DNA of 64,000 bases from Solea solea (lineage: Eukaryota > Chordata > Actinopteri > Pleuronectiformes > Soleidae), in the NCBI RefSeq assembly GCF_958295425.1, contig NC_081151.1, positions 13,956,106 through 14,020,105 on the forward strand, given 5' to 3'. Numbering within the stretch: position 1 is the first letter of the stretch; each line of letters starts with the position of its first letter. Both the position numbers and the translations under genes were made by a program. Shown here piece by piece: positions 11,092 to 21,599 of the stretch. A model generated the notes under the pieces. It saw only the letters and a program-made list of their open reading frames with translations. It did no database searches and was not told the origin of the DNA.

Positions 11092-11305
11092 GAGGGGTAT
11101 TCCAGAAAGCAGGTTCAACACACTCTGAGTCTATCCCTGAACTCTGAGTTGACTTACTCTGAGTCGGGAAACTCTGAGTATCCGGTTCCAGAACAGCTGA
11201 TCTGAGTTAGTTCAATCAACTCTGAGTATGTTAACCTCGAGGTACGCGCGTGCACAACCACTATAAAAAGCCATCATCAATGGAGCCCCGATACCACGAG
11301 TCACC

Positions 11306-11988
11306 ATGACAACCGAGAAAAAAAAAGATCAACATATTTCAGTGCGAAGGAGTTGGAGATCCTTATGCTGGCCTACGGAGAATATGAGCACATATTTCGC
11401 CGCGAATGCAACACAGCTGCAGCAGCGAAGGAGAGAGAGACCGCATGGGAGAAAATTGCTGCCCGAGTCAACGCGTAAGTTTGAACGTACTATTCCATTG
11501 ACGTAACATTTAACCGTAAGATCGTAGCATAGCCTATAGTTATGAATATAAGTAGGAATGAAATCTGAGTTTTTCATTTAGGTGCAATCCAACAGGAGAA
11601 AGGAGGACTTGGAAGCAGCTCAAAATGAAACATAAAAACATCATTCAAAAAGGTAAGGCATATTTTGCTAGGCTATGATTGCACCTCACTTTGATTTATT
11701 TTTTTATTTTTAATTGACTAAGGCTATTAAACGTAACGTAAATATTAATTCAGATTGCAAACATTGAGTTCTGCTCAGCCAACAGAAAGAAGGCAGAGGC
11801 CCGAAAAACGGGTGGAGGGCCACCTCCACCACCTCTGACAGAGGCTGAGGAGCTGGCTCTCAGCCAATACAGGGGTCGCCCTGTGGCTGAAGGCATCCCT
11901 GGGGTAAGCTCATCTGAGCCTGTCACCCCCAGGACACAAGTGCCTACATCAGATGCAAGTATACACTTATGTATTTTTTTTAAATAAA

Positions 11989-12019
<31 letters not shown>

Positions 12020-12497
12020 GAGGAGGAGACGACAACGCTGTCTGCTGCCACAGGGAGAGATCCGGAGGGGCCTACTGAAGTGTGTCTTAATATTATGTAT
12101 AGCTAGTGGCACTGCTCTACCCATTCATATTCATTTACATTCTTGAGTGGAATTTGGAGTTTGACATGTACACTGAAGTGATGAGCATAGATAATGGACA
12201 AACTAGCACATTCTTGTCCTTCAACAGAACATGGCTGGGCATCACCATGAGGAGGGTCCATCAACTTCTAGAGCACAGCTTGACACAGTGAGATTTTCAG
12301 TCAATACCATGTTAAATCTGTATATAGAACTGCAGGAATTAAATGTCATCCATATGTTTCCCAGTTGCCGGTAAAAGAGTTGTACAGGGTGCACCTAACC
12401 CTAAACCATTCAAAAAACCGAGAAAGAAATGGTGTACCTGGACCGGCAAATCAGAAAAACAGACTTGGAAATTCTATTACTTGAACGCCAGTTGAGG
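11306..12497 (+). pseudogene. Harbinger-associated Myb/SANT-like protein gene, spliced
   Basis: In Harbinger elements a second protein with a Myb/SANT-like fold binds DNA and assists the transposase. Here it appears as several exons. Exon 1 (ATG at 11306, donor GTAAGT at 11475) encodes FSAKELEILMLAYGEYEHIF and WEKIAARVNA. This reading needs a one-base shift in the A-run at about 11319-11327. Exon 2 (about 11582-11652, donor GTAAGG) encodes ERRTWKQLKMKHKNIIQK. Exon 3 (from 11754) encodes NRKKAEARKTGGGPPPP and LTEAEELALSQYRGRPV. The last exon (about 12365-12497) encodes LPVKELYRVHL and EMVYLDRQIRKTDLEILLLE, a coiled-coil-like helix. The W/L spacing and basic helices match Myb-like domains of this family. 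The frameshift in exon 1 makes it probably inactive unless the A-run is a sequencing error. Later exon limits are approximate. Confidence 0.7.
11993..12019. repeat. TA microsatellite inside Harbinger element
   Basis: (TA)n between the third and fourth coding blocks of the Myb-like gene. Confidence 0.9.
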
Positions 12498-12964
12498 TGG
12501 GTGCATTGTCATGGTGAAACAGGTGAATATGTGAAATATGTTAATAGTTGGAACTATATTACAAATCCTGACTGTTGCTTTTGTACTTTTAGAGAATAAA
12601 GAAGAACCAAATCACATGTGAATTTGTCTTTTAATTTTAATCAAAACGTCTAATCTGGGTCGGAAGATTCTCTCACGATGTAATGCATTTCTAATAAATA
12701 CGGCTTCGATGACGATTGGATTTCTAATGAATGGGCAATCCATGTCTAACTGCTTTCTTCGTGTGGGAGAAGACAGGTAGAAACTCTAGGTTTCTTATAG
12801 TAAACCTGCCAGCGAGCAGGTTATGTTCACAGAGTAAGTTACCGCAGTAACAGACCCAGAGTTTAAGTTACCTCTCTTTCTGGAACGGATAACTCAGAGT
12901 TTCCCTCATCTCAGGGTTAACAAACTCAGAGTTCTCACATAACCCGCTTTCTGGAATACCCCTC

Positions 12965-15004
12965 TGAACACCACAACACATGCATGGTAACATTGAGAAA
13001 ATACAATTTCCAAGGAGCTTATCCATGTGAGCAGAGCTACATGCCACTTCCTTCCTGCCCTTACAAATGCTCTTGTTTAATGCCAGGCTGTGTTTGTCAT
13101 TTCCACCAGTATCAATCAACACCTCGCTGTAGTAGCAGAGAGCCAGAAGACAATGTTTGTGCTTACACCACATGTAGCTACCAAACACAACTATCTTGTT
13201 AATTGGAGCTGTAAGGATCACGTTATCATTATGGTGCTTTTACACCCAAGGTGAGGTGGATTTTCACATGGTATTTCTCGCCTGTTTGTTGTCACTGGAT
13301 CATTTGTGTTCAAAGGACCCAAACCCTGAGTTTAAATATTTGTAGTCAAACGATTGAAGCAAACAGTGTGAATTTTGTGTCTTTGCATAGACTTTGAAGA
13401 TAAGTGTGAGAAAACTGGCTTTCATTATGAAGGTCCCCACCATCATCATGTCTTGTTGACATTAACGCCAATGCCCCAGTATAAGTCTGTATTTATACAG
13501 CTCCTTTCGAGTGACTTGCTGACCACTCAAAGCTGCTGCATACTGCAGCTTGACCATTCACCCATTCACAACCATTCACTCACACATTCATACGGCGCAT
13601 GTATACACACAGATATTTCATACTCATTAACAAGGCACTGGTGTGTCTGAAAAATAATTTAATTACTGGTAATAATGTTGAATAGTTACTTGTTACACAA
13701 CAATAAAGAATCTTGAATTTTTAATCTGGCTGAGTTTTGGTAACACTGCTCCCTGTCCTGAGCTCGATGGCATAACTATAGGCTATAGCCGCACCAGGGC
13801 CTGTGTGGATGGGGAGATGCGTGCCTGGGATTTATAATGTATGCTGTGCTCCAGTGTTTGTTCCACGCCTCAATTGTAATGCATGGGTGAAGGAGAGATT
13901 GGGGGCACCTATCAATGAAAATTGAACTCCATGAGTCCTCTCAGTTACATGTTGGAGACTGTGTGGTGAATTAAAAGTGGAAACTCCACGGCACCATTGA
14001 TGCGCAGCTGGAGGAGGACGTGCATAAAGCTGCGCTCTTTTGGAGACAAATGCTGGGGCACATTTGTGACTGAATGTGACACCAACACTGGCTACTTGCA
14101 ACCTATCCTTTTGGGGACAACAGGAAATAATGGGACAACTAAACAGTGGAAAAAATCTTGCTATTATCGGGTTGCTGACAAGCAACAAGAGTTGATCAAA
14201 TGGCCTGATAACAAACTCATATACGTACATTTTGTCACTGTCTATTCAGCAGGACATCACGGCTGAAATAAACGTGAAAGCACCATATTTTTCACTCACT
14301 ATAGATTATGGTGGAGGGTTGCCGTGCCTTGTGTGTTACCTTTTCAAGTTGCTGCCAACCACATAATTATTTGTCTGATGTTGTTAAAGGGAGTTGATTC
14401 TGTTTGTCTGATATATACAAATAAATAAATAAATAGTTCATAGTTTATGCACATTGTCTATCAGATCAGATTTGTATAGTGCTGTTTTTTTTTTGGTTTT
14501 TTTTCATTATCGCTGCTCGCTTCAGTCTCATTGTGCTCTATACAGTAGACTTCATATTACTTACTGACTCCATATTGCTTGCCTATTCATAAAGTAGGTG
14601 TGCTGCTGAACAGGCCTTTTCACCTCAGTACTGTGACCAAGCGCAATCCATGGTTCTCATTGCTTACCCTTTGACCAATCGTCCTCATCTTTACAATACA
14701 ATAACCACAGTAAAATCCACATGGTTGTTTTACATATGCCAGATACCGTGTGTTTGTTCATCATTAGTAACTTGCGTTTATAAGGGCCCATCATAAAAGC
14801 GTGCACTGGGGTCCGTCTTTATTATATTATGCCACTGCCTGAGCTCTCATTAGAGGCAATCTCTCATCTCTGAAACTCTGCTATTGACTTTATTTAAAAC
14901 TCTTGCCTATTTTAGGTTTCTTTACAGTGTAGGCAGTTGTTGCGGGTGCTGGGCTAACTTCCCTGTCATTTTACAAACACATTACAGTGTGGATTTAATC
15001 AGTC
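12965..15004. other. Unassigned interval
   Basis: No gene is recognised. The overlapping opposed frames at 13832-14230 and 13997-14266 lack motifs. It contains one repeat piece (13480-13620) and a T-rich tract near 14486-14506. Confidence 0.35.
13480..13620 (-). repeat. Fish interspersed repeat fragment (TATTTATACAGCTCC type)
   Basis: GTCTGTATTTATACAGCTCC, CTGACCACTCAAAGCTGCT and CATTCACACATTCATACGG-like text is a diverged copy of the front half of the repeat at 1495-1815. Confidence 0.5.
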
Positions 15005-15284
15005 TTGATTTATGTTATGATAAAGGTTATTATAGAATTATTGATCAATAATAGAAAAACAATCCTGTCTACTGTGCCTTTAACAGACAGTGGATATACA
15101 GCCGAGAAGGGTCTAGCTGCAGACCCGCAGACCACTCGACGACACACACCCCCACACGCTACACGACACTCTGATTGGGTCACAGAAGGGTCTGCGTCTG
15201 AAACGTGATGACATTTACGTTGACGAAGTATGAAGAGAGAGAACCCGAAACAACCAACACAGGAAAAACACAAAACGGTACAAA

Positions 15285-17110
15285 ATGACGGAGGAAAAGG
15301 TAAGAATGGATAAAAAAACACTGTATGAATAGTCATTATTTGTATACATTAAATCAATTAAGTTTGGTTTATTAACCAGTAATGTCTGCATGCTGTAACA
15401 ATAGCGATTATAACAGCAAGCAAGACGCAGCGACTTTTTTCCTTTTTTTTCTTTTTTGTCTTTTATTTATATGTACACAGGTTATAACATTGAGACAGAG
15501 GGTCTCATTTTCAACCAAGAAACGTATAAGATAAACTATATGCTCTTTATATATTAGTATTTATCTGTTTTTTAATCTGTAAATGACTCTGAGACGTTGC
15601 ACACAGGTTTGCTAATTTGAAAAGTTGTGACCTCAGTTCTACAATTGTTAAGATAAAAGATTTGATGATGATTAATATTTTTCATGTTTAGAAATGAAAA
15701 GTTCTGTTGAATTAAGGTAAACAGTGTCATTTGTGATTTGATTTATTTCAGTTAGCCTGCATATATTTTAAGACAGGGAAATGCAATCCAGTTCATTACT
15801 ACTTGATTCTGGATTAAACATTTTCCCATGTTAAAAATACGAAATACAATTTAATTTTAGATTATAAAATTCTCTTATAGAGCAACACTACTTTTGATGG
15901 AGCCCTGAGCTGAGGAGATACAACATTTGCCAAACAAAGGGGAGCGACGCAAAGCCTGTGTCTCATCTGCAGGGACAGCGATGGTCAAGTACAGAGTACG
16001 GTGGTAAGTCCGTCTATATTATCAAATATTTTTTCATTTCACTGCTGAAAGGGCTTCATTTCCCCATGAGCGTTACATATTATGAAACATTATGTTATTT
16101 CTGTTTGTCCTGACCATGGATAACTGTGACCATCAGACTATTCAACTCATTCCTTTGAATAACAGACACTCACAATAAGTAAACTAAAGTGATGCTGGAG
16201 CCATTTCATCTATGTGTACTGCACTTCATGTGTATAGAATCTTTAGTCCATGTGTATTTTATTTTCACTGTTGTTGACAATTCAGATTTTGAGAAAAATG
16301 TTCAAGATTCCTGCATTTTTATAGATGCCCCTGATAATAATGATTGTTCTTTGTTCTCTTCATTAAGAAGAAATGTAACAATTTGCCTCTCAGACAGGGT
16401 TTAAAAATGTAGTGTTTTGTTTGTTTCTTGAAACTTCTGAATCACCTATCTCTCTTTTAGGATACAGTGTCTACAAATGCCACCTTGACTGTGTGCAAAG
16501 CAGCCATTATCACTGTGGCTTTTGCACAAAAGTCTTTGTGAAAAATGTGTAGTCTGTCAGTTTAAACCCTGCTGCAAGACAGCAACCACAAATATTACTG
16601 CAACTGTGGCATCCACGATGACTCCAGCATCCACTCCAGTGTCCACGGTGACTCCAGCATCCACGATGACTCCAGCATCCACGATGACTCCAGCGTCCAC
16701 TCCAGTGTCCACGGTGACTCCAGCATCCACGATGACTCCAGCGTCCACTCCAGTGTCCACGGTGACTCCAGCATCCACGATGACTCCAGCATCCACGATG
16801 ACTCCAGCGTCCACTCCAGTGTCCACGGTGACTCCAGCATCCACGATGACTCCAGCGTCCACTCCAGTGTCCACGGTGACTCCAGCATCCACGGTGACTC
16901 CAGCATCCACGGTGACTCCGGCGTCCACAGCAGTCCATCAGAAAAAAAATTATGCAAAAAAACATGTATGTTTACTATGGTACTGAATCCAACATGGATC
17001 TTTTTTGGAAGTTGTTGACATTGAGACATGCTGGAACAATTCTGATTGTGATGATTGTCTACAGGTGCCAGAGGACACTGAAGACCATCCCTACAGCAAG
17101 ATTTCTTCAC
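15285..17110 (+). pseudogene. Unidentified broken gene-like locus, Cys/His-rich with Thr/Pro/Ser repeat
   Basis: I do not recognise this locus. ATGACGGAGGAAAAG at 15285 ends in a good donor (GTAAGA at 15300). A second block (about 15886-16002) ends in GTAAGT; in one frame it reads SLCLICRDSDGQVQ. A third block after TTTTAG at 16460 reads YKCHLDCVQSSHYHCGFCTK, with Cys and His spaced like a zinc-binding site, and then meets a stop at about 16550. A shifted frame continues KCVVCQFKPCCK into a Thr/Pro/Ser-rich repeat up to about 16935. Reading frames do not join across the blocks: there is an in-frame TGA in the second and a frame change after the third. It looks like a decayed gene or a cargo-bearing transposon relic. 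Modest CpG content at 15110-15230 could be an old promoter. Function is unknown. Confidence 0.35.
16617..16931 (+). repeat. Coding-type minisatellite (TPAST units, 12/18 bp)
   Basis: An array built from ACTCCAGCATCCACGATG-like 18-mers and ACTCCAGCGTCC-like 12-mers. One plus frame reads TPASTM and TPASTPVSTV units in alternation, with about five PVSTVTPAST joints. Unit length is always a multiple of three, so all frames on both strands stay open; the minus-strand frames are mirror artefacts. The units are very similar, so the array is recent or homogenised. Confidence 0.9.
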
Positions 17111-17679
17111 AAAGACTTGGTTAGTCTAAGCATTTCTTTCACACATCATCAAACCCTAACTCTATCAGTCAGGCATTGCCATATCACATATAATTGTCAC
17201 TCCAATGTTCAATAGTGCAGCTATTGAATGTATGTGATCACTCAGCAAGAGAATCAGCAAAGAGAATGCAGCACTGAATGAACGACTGTTGGGAATTCCA
17301 CAATTAGGATTACAGCAGCGTGGACACACTTGCCCTCCAAATTGGCCATGAGGGGCTCTTTTTATCTAATAACTGAATAACAGTGAAGTCCCTCGAAAGG
17401 ACAGATGTTCTAAGCTCCTGCACTATCAGTGTAATCTGTTGCCAGATGAACACAATGCTTATCTCAGTAATGACCATCAAAAATTATATTTTAATGCTGA
17501 GATCGGCATTGACAGTTATGCCCCAGGGAAGGACTTCTTAGAAATGGCTGTGCAGCTAGATGTTATCTGACTATGTGGTTATCAGATCTGCAGCAAAGAA
17601 ACAGGACTGAGGGGGGAGAGGGAGAGTTGGGACACCATCCGGCTGCCCATGACAGTAAGGAGAGTGGGTGAGTGTGATG

Positions 17680-17682
<3 letters not shown>
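17111..17682. other. Unassigned interval after the broken locus
   Basis: It may hold further decayed exon pieces of the locus to its left (for example GCACTGAATGAACGACTG near 17271), but no protein family is recognised. Confidence 0.3.

Positions 17683-17722
<40 letters not shown>
17683..17722. repeat. CA microsatellite
   Basis: (CA)n of about 20 units, directly before a copy of the dispersed repeat. Confidence 0.95.
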
Positions 17723-17725
<3 letters not shown>

Positions 17726-17860
17726 TCACATCTTAGGACACTGCATCAACTTTTATTCATTTAGACAGCCTGAACTAAATGTTATCCCTAACCTTAACCA
17801 TAGCCACAGGTCCTAAAGAGGTAACAAATACAAGTATGCACATGTACACACACGAGTGTT
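17720..17860 (+). repeat. Dispersed GGTCAGTGTTTATGC repeat, copy 2 (internally deleted)
   Basis: TTAGGACACTGCATCAAC, CCCTAACCTTAACCATAGCC and AAGAGGTAACAAATACAAGT match the outer modules of copy 1. The GGTTTTGGTC...TCAGTGTTTATGC middle is missing. Confidence 0.65.
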
Positions 17861-19450
17861 CTCAAACACTCTGAGGACATGCATCAATATTACAGTTCCT
17901 TCTCTCTGTTGGTCCAGCTCTCTGGCACGCAGCTCACCCTTCGGAGAGGCACAGATTTTATGACCAAAAATTCAAATGAAACCCCTTTGAGTTTTGAGGG
18001 GGTGATTTTTTATTTAATGGTATGCTTTCTGAGGATTCAGGTATAATCTGAGCTTTGTGGGGGTTTTGAACATAACTAAAAGGCAAATAGCCTGATGGGT
18101 GCACAGAGAGAGAGAAAGACTTCACTGCTCATGTTCATACACGTTCAGCTTGGCAGTGTGTGAAACATTTTCAATCAATAGATTTCATAGTGTAGGAGCC
18201 TAAAAGCATTTTGTTGATGTGTAAGTTGTTAAATTGCACAGTTCATTGATTATTAAGTAATTAAAATATTTACAGTAATCAAAAGGTTAAATATATGATT
18301 CTTTAGATTTAAAATATGTAAAATTTCATTTGTAATTGATTGGACTGCATTAGAACTTAATTAGATCTTTTAATGATCCCACACGAAGGGAGTTTAGGGG
18401 CGTTACCAAGAGGTAATTAAGGCATTCGGTCAAGCAGCGAGAGTAGAGCCACACAGTTTTTTGACCTCTCGCTCTCTCTCACTCTCTTTCTCTATCTCTC
18501 CTTTTCTGTATATTGATTTTTATTATTTTGAAAGTGGAAAAGATTTTGTTTTGTATCACCTTTTTAACTTTACTAGTAGTAGCCTGGATTTTTGTGGATT
18601 TGGAAGAGGACGAGAGGGATGATAGAGCGTCAAGCTATGGCTTCATTAGATGGAAACCTATACATAGTGTTTAATTTATAACATAAGAAAATGTTTCCAC
18701 TGACTAGCTGCTGCTTCTTCCAAGTGGGTTTGTGACTGGCATGCTTTTAAAGTTGTCAGCATGCATTGCACGGCACACCGTTGTTGCTACAAAGTCTCAA
18801 CCATAATAATCTAGTCTCAGCCCATCAACTCACAATCGTGCAGTAAGTTTGCAGCTAATTTCTGAATTTACAGCTTGTTGGAGGAATTAGATCCGAGCCC
18901 TGATGATTATGTTCTCTCTGTGCACCATTTACAGCCAGACAGGGACAAGCAGCAGCAATGTGCAGTGCACATGAACAACAAACACTAATAATAACAAAAA
19001 CGGCCATTCATTCGTTCACCATTCCAGTAAACGTTAACCTTGTGAATGGATAGTGTAATAATAATAGCAAAGGACAATGTTGATTTTACTTTGTCTATAT
19101 TAACAAATCACGACAAAAATGGCTGCACATATTTAACATTTATTGTTTAACATGCTGTTATTATTTTCAGGTCTTTGCTTAATATTTGTTTTTATTTCAG
19201 TCTCAACAAGCTTTAAACTAACTGATTTCTCAGTCCAAAAATAGTCTAAAAATGCCTCCAATCTTCTAAGAAAATTCAAATATCAAAACTACAATAAGTT
19301 CTTAGACCAAAATGTTAATTTTATATCATTTTATTTGAATGTTCAGCCCCCAAAGTGTCTGTCAAGAAAAAATCTTGCCCTTCAACAAATGTTGGTGACC
19401 CCTGGTCTATGGTTTTGACTTTCAAAAACCATTAAATACATTAATGAATG
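17861..19450. other. Unassigned interval
   Basis: AT-rich, with a CTCTCTCTCACTCTC-type tract near 18465-18500. No gene, RNA or named repeat is recognised. Confidence 0.35.
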
Positions 19451-19480
19451 CATGAACGATACATGAATGTATCGTTCATG
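19451..19480. repeat. Short perfect hairpin
   Basis: CATGAACGATACA (19451-19463) pairs with TGTATCGTTCATG (19468-19480) around a TGAA loop: 13 perfect base pairs. Nearby ATTCATG-type repeats suggest slippage. Confidence 0.85.
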
Positions 19481-19814
19481 TATTCATGTATTCATTCACA
19501 GTTGTTTTTTTTTCTATTTTTTTTTACACTCATACCATACCATGTATCAGATCTATAGCCTAATAATTAGATATTTTTTTTATCAGATATTCTTAAGGAC
19601 ATATCATGCAATCATGCAAAAACTGAAATCATGAGGCAGCTTGATTAGGGATTAAGAGATTTTGAAACAGTAAGAGGGGAGACATAGCTGCATTTACACA
19701 TTTATATAGTTATTCTAGTTTCCATTCCATTCTGTCACTGCTTGTTTCAATGCTTCAGAAAGATGCTCACCTGTGTGGCGGGTCTGCAAAACAGAGCTTT
19801 TCATCTTCTACTCC

Positions 19815-20222
19815 AAATTAATGTAATGAGCAGTCACAGTTAGAAAACAGTGGCCCTGGAGGTCCATCCATCTGTAGTAAGAGCCACGTAAGAAATTTGA
19901 CAATTTGTCGTAGTGTCTCTTCATAAAGTTCAGGAATCACTGTGTTGATGAATTGACGGCGGGATGAAATATTATACCGCTGCTCAAGTACTTTAATCAT
20001 ATGCTGAAATCCTGCATCCTCCACCACGGCATAAGGCTGCATATCTTTCGCTATGAACACCCCCATTGCTTTACTTGTGGCTTTGGGGTGCAGATGCGGT
20101 AGCATGTTGCTGCTACCGTGAGTAACGAGTGTTGTGCAGTGCTTGCATACAGTTACAGTTTTGTCCACCAACTTTTTACCACTGTCATCATAGGTTACAG
20201 TAAATCTGAGATGCTCCCACAC
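19815..20222 (-). pseudogene. hAT (ZBED-like) transposase N-terminal fragment
   Basis: The frame opens with VWEHLRF-like text: WEHLRFTVTYDDSG, LVDKTVTVCKHCTTLV and SSNMLPHLHPK. This is a BED-type zinc finger with an aromatic start, Cys-x2-Cys, and a HL in place of the His-x-His end. It continues with GVFIAKDMQPYAVVEDAGFQ, MIKVLEQRYNISSRRQF and VIPELYEETLRQIV. This is the order in ZBED1/4-like hAT transposases: BED finger, linker, DMQP.SVVE..GF, EPRY.IPSR. The linker between finger and DMQP is shorter than usual, and the RNase-H-like catalytic core is missing after about residue 115. The start Met at 20222 is probably internal. It is a dead 3'-deleted copy; I saw no host-domesticated extension. 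Confidence 0.75.
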
Positions 20223-20719
20223 AGGAGAACGATGGAAATCATGAAGAGGACTCCATCACAGCTGTTCAGACATGTGGTAAAGAAGGCGTTGATGAGCATC
20301 TATGCTTGGAGTGTAGAGATGTTTTCAAGCGGAAAACAACAGGTATGTTGATGACTTGATATGTGTATGGAATGAAAGAGTCCATGCTGACACCTAGGTT
20401 GTGAACCTTCAGGAATTGGGAGATGGAGCAGCCATTGATGTTGAGGAGAATATCTCTGACCTTAGAGAGCTTTGGAGCTATGATGGTTATAAATAACATA
20501 ATACTCAAATGACAAAACTTCTGTTTTGTTAAACTGCTAAACTAATCCACATGGATGTAATTCATGTCTTCAGAAGATCAACCTCATTTACAACCCAGAG
20601 AAAGCTCCCATCCATTCAGAGACAAGCACAGGAGCAGGAAACAAATGTGTAAGAAGAGGATGGGAAGAATAAGTAGATGAGGACAGGAAGAGAGAAAGAG
20701 AAAGAAAAAATGAGAGTGA
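20223..20719. other. Unassigned interval
   Basis: No recognisable domain is seen in the opposed frames at 20118-20351 and 20266-20508. A purine-rich GAGAGAAAGAGAAAG tract lies at 20690-20725. Confidence 0.3.
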
Positions 20720-20995
20720 AGAGAAGACCTATTTTTCAGTCTAATTATAAGAGACAGATCAGAGGCCCCAGTGCACAGTGGGTTGGTCTGAGTCAGGGAA
20801 AAGACTTTGGCCGGTCACACTGAATATTTATAGAAAAAGGCGAGAATGGGGGGAAGCATTTTATTAGCTAGACTAATGGTGGATGTGGTGAATGGAACCT
20901 CTTTTCCAATATCTGGGTTGCTCTGACCTCTCTCATCTCTGTGGCCCCTTTTGAATAGAACAGCTCTCAGATAAGATGGACCACTGCAGGGCGAC
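20720..20995. promoter_or_regulatory. Candidate conserved non-coding element
   Basis: A unique block contains CAGTCTAATTATAAGAGACA, GGCCCCAGTGCACAGTGGG and CAGATAAGATGGACCACTGC, with GATAAG, TAATTA and CACTGC cores. It shows no coding or repeat signature. Inferred from texture. Confidence 0.25.
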
Positions 20996-21391
20996 CTTGT
21001 CAGATTTCCTTATTAGACACTAGATATGACAACACACAGTACAGTATGTCAGCTTTAATTTATTAGCTGTTGACCTAGTGCAATATAGTACCAGTGATAA
21101 AAAGCAAATAAGACCCTCCCAAAGGGGTTTGGTTTTTAATTAAAATGTCCCTTAAATACCTTTCTCTGAAATCAACAGCCAACCAAATGTATGGCTACAT
21201 GGTGATACAGTGCCTACTAGGGATGCAACGGTACAGTCCCACTGTCCCACATGCGGTCCATCCATTTCTCATCTCATCAGCTGTGAATGACTCTTTTCAT
21301 GTTTAATTTATTACATTGATGACATTATTTTATTTAAAAAATCATATTGCTTGACCTCAATAGAAGATATATGAGACATGTGGCTAAAGAA

Positions 21392-21460
21392 GGATGACAG
21401 CATTGACCAATTTGCCAGAATCATCTCCTGATTCTGGAAAATTGGTCAAAGCTGTCATCC
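21392..21460. repeat. 32-bp-stem hairpin with 5-nt loop
   Basis: The left arm at 21392-21423 and the right arm at 21429-21460 pair at 30 of 32 positions; the mismatches are at arm positions 11 and 23. The loop is TCTCC. The arms begin GGATGACAGC and end GTCATCC. No coding frame is involved. It could be a local inverted duplication, a MITE core or a small-RNA precursor. Confidence 0.85.
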
Positions 21461-21599
21461 AACTATTGCCCCCACAGAAAAGAAAGCTGCCCTTAAATCA
21501 ACCTGAAAACTATCTGGTCTTGTTGGAATATGGCAATTCCAACAAGACCTAATGGCACACAGCAGTAAATCAGATAAAAAGAGACAGAGAGACAAAAAC

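Larger units (their letters stand above)
11092..12964 (+). mobile_element. PIF/Harbinger-type DNA transposon
   Basis: The left end reads GAGGGGTATTCCAGAAAGCA (11092) and the right end is its reverse complement with one difference (CGCTTTCTGGAATACCCCTC, ending 12964). Inside both ends, CTCTGAGT/ACTCAGAG motifs recur many times: 11120-11240 on the left, 12850-12930 on the right. This end structure and the Myb-like gene inside fit fish Harbinger elements. The usual nuclease (transposase) ORF is not seen, so this copy appears deleted for it. The inner CTCTGAGT clusters may be binding sites for the Myb-like protein, which is inference from known Harbinger biology. Confidence 0.85.

Noticed and set aside
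13832..14266. Two opposed ORFs of 132 and 89 codons as a possible gene
   Set aside because: No motif, no splice signals and no start context; they mask each other as random open frames.
16510..17110. Minus-strand ORFs across the minisatellite (WSHRG- and ESPWMLES-type)
   Set aside because: They result from an 18/12-bp repeat that stays open in every frame; the plus frame connects to upstream Cys-rich text and the minus frames connect to nothing.
19815..20222. A domesticated ZBED host gene
   Set aside because: The catalytic core is missing, the BED His pair is damaged and there is no intron structure or extended frame; a dead hAT copy explains it.
21217..21240. A hAT start (TAGGGATGCAACGGTACAGT)
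   Set aside because: The start motif is suggestive, but no matching right end or transposase text was found, so it is not listed as an element.
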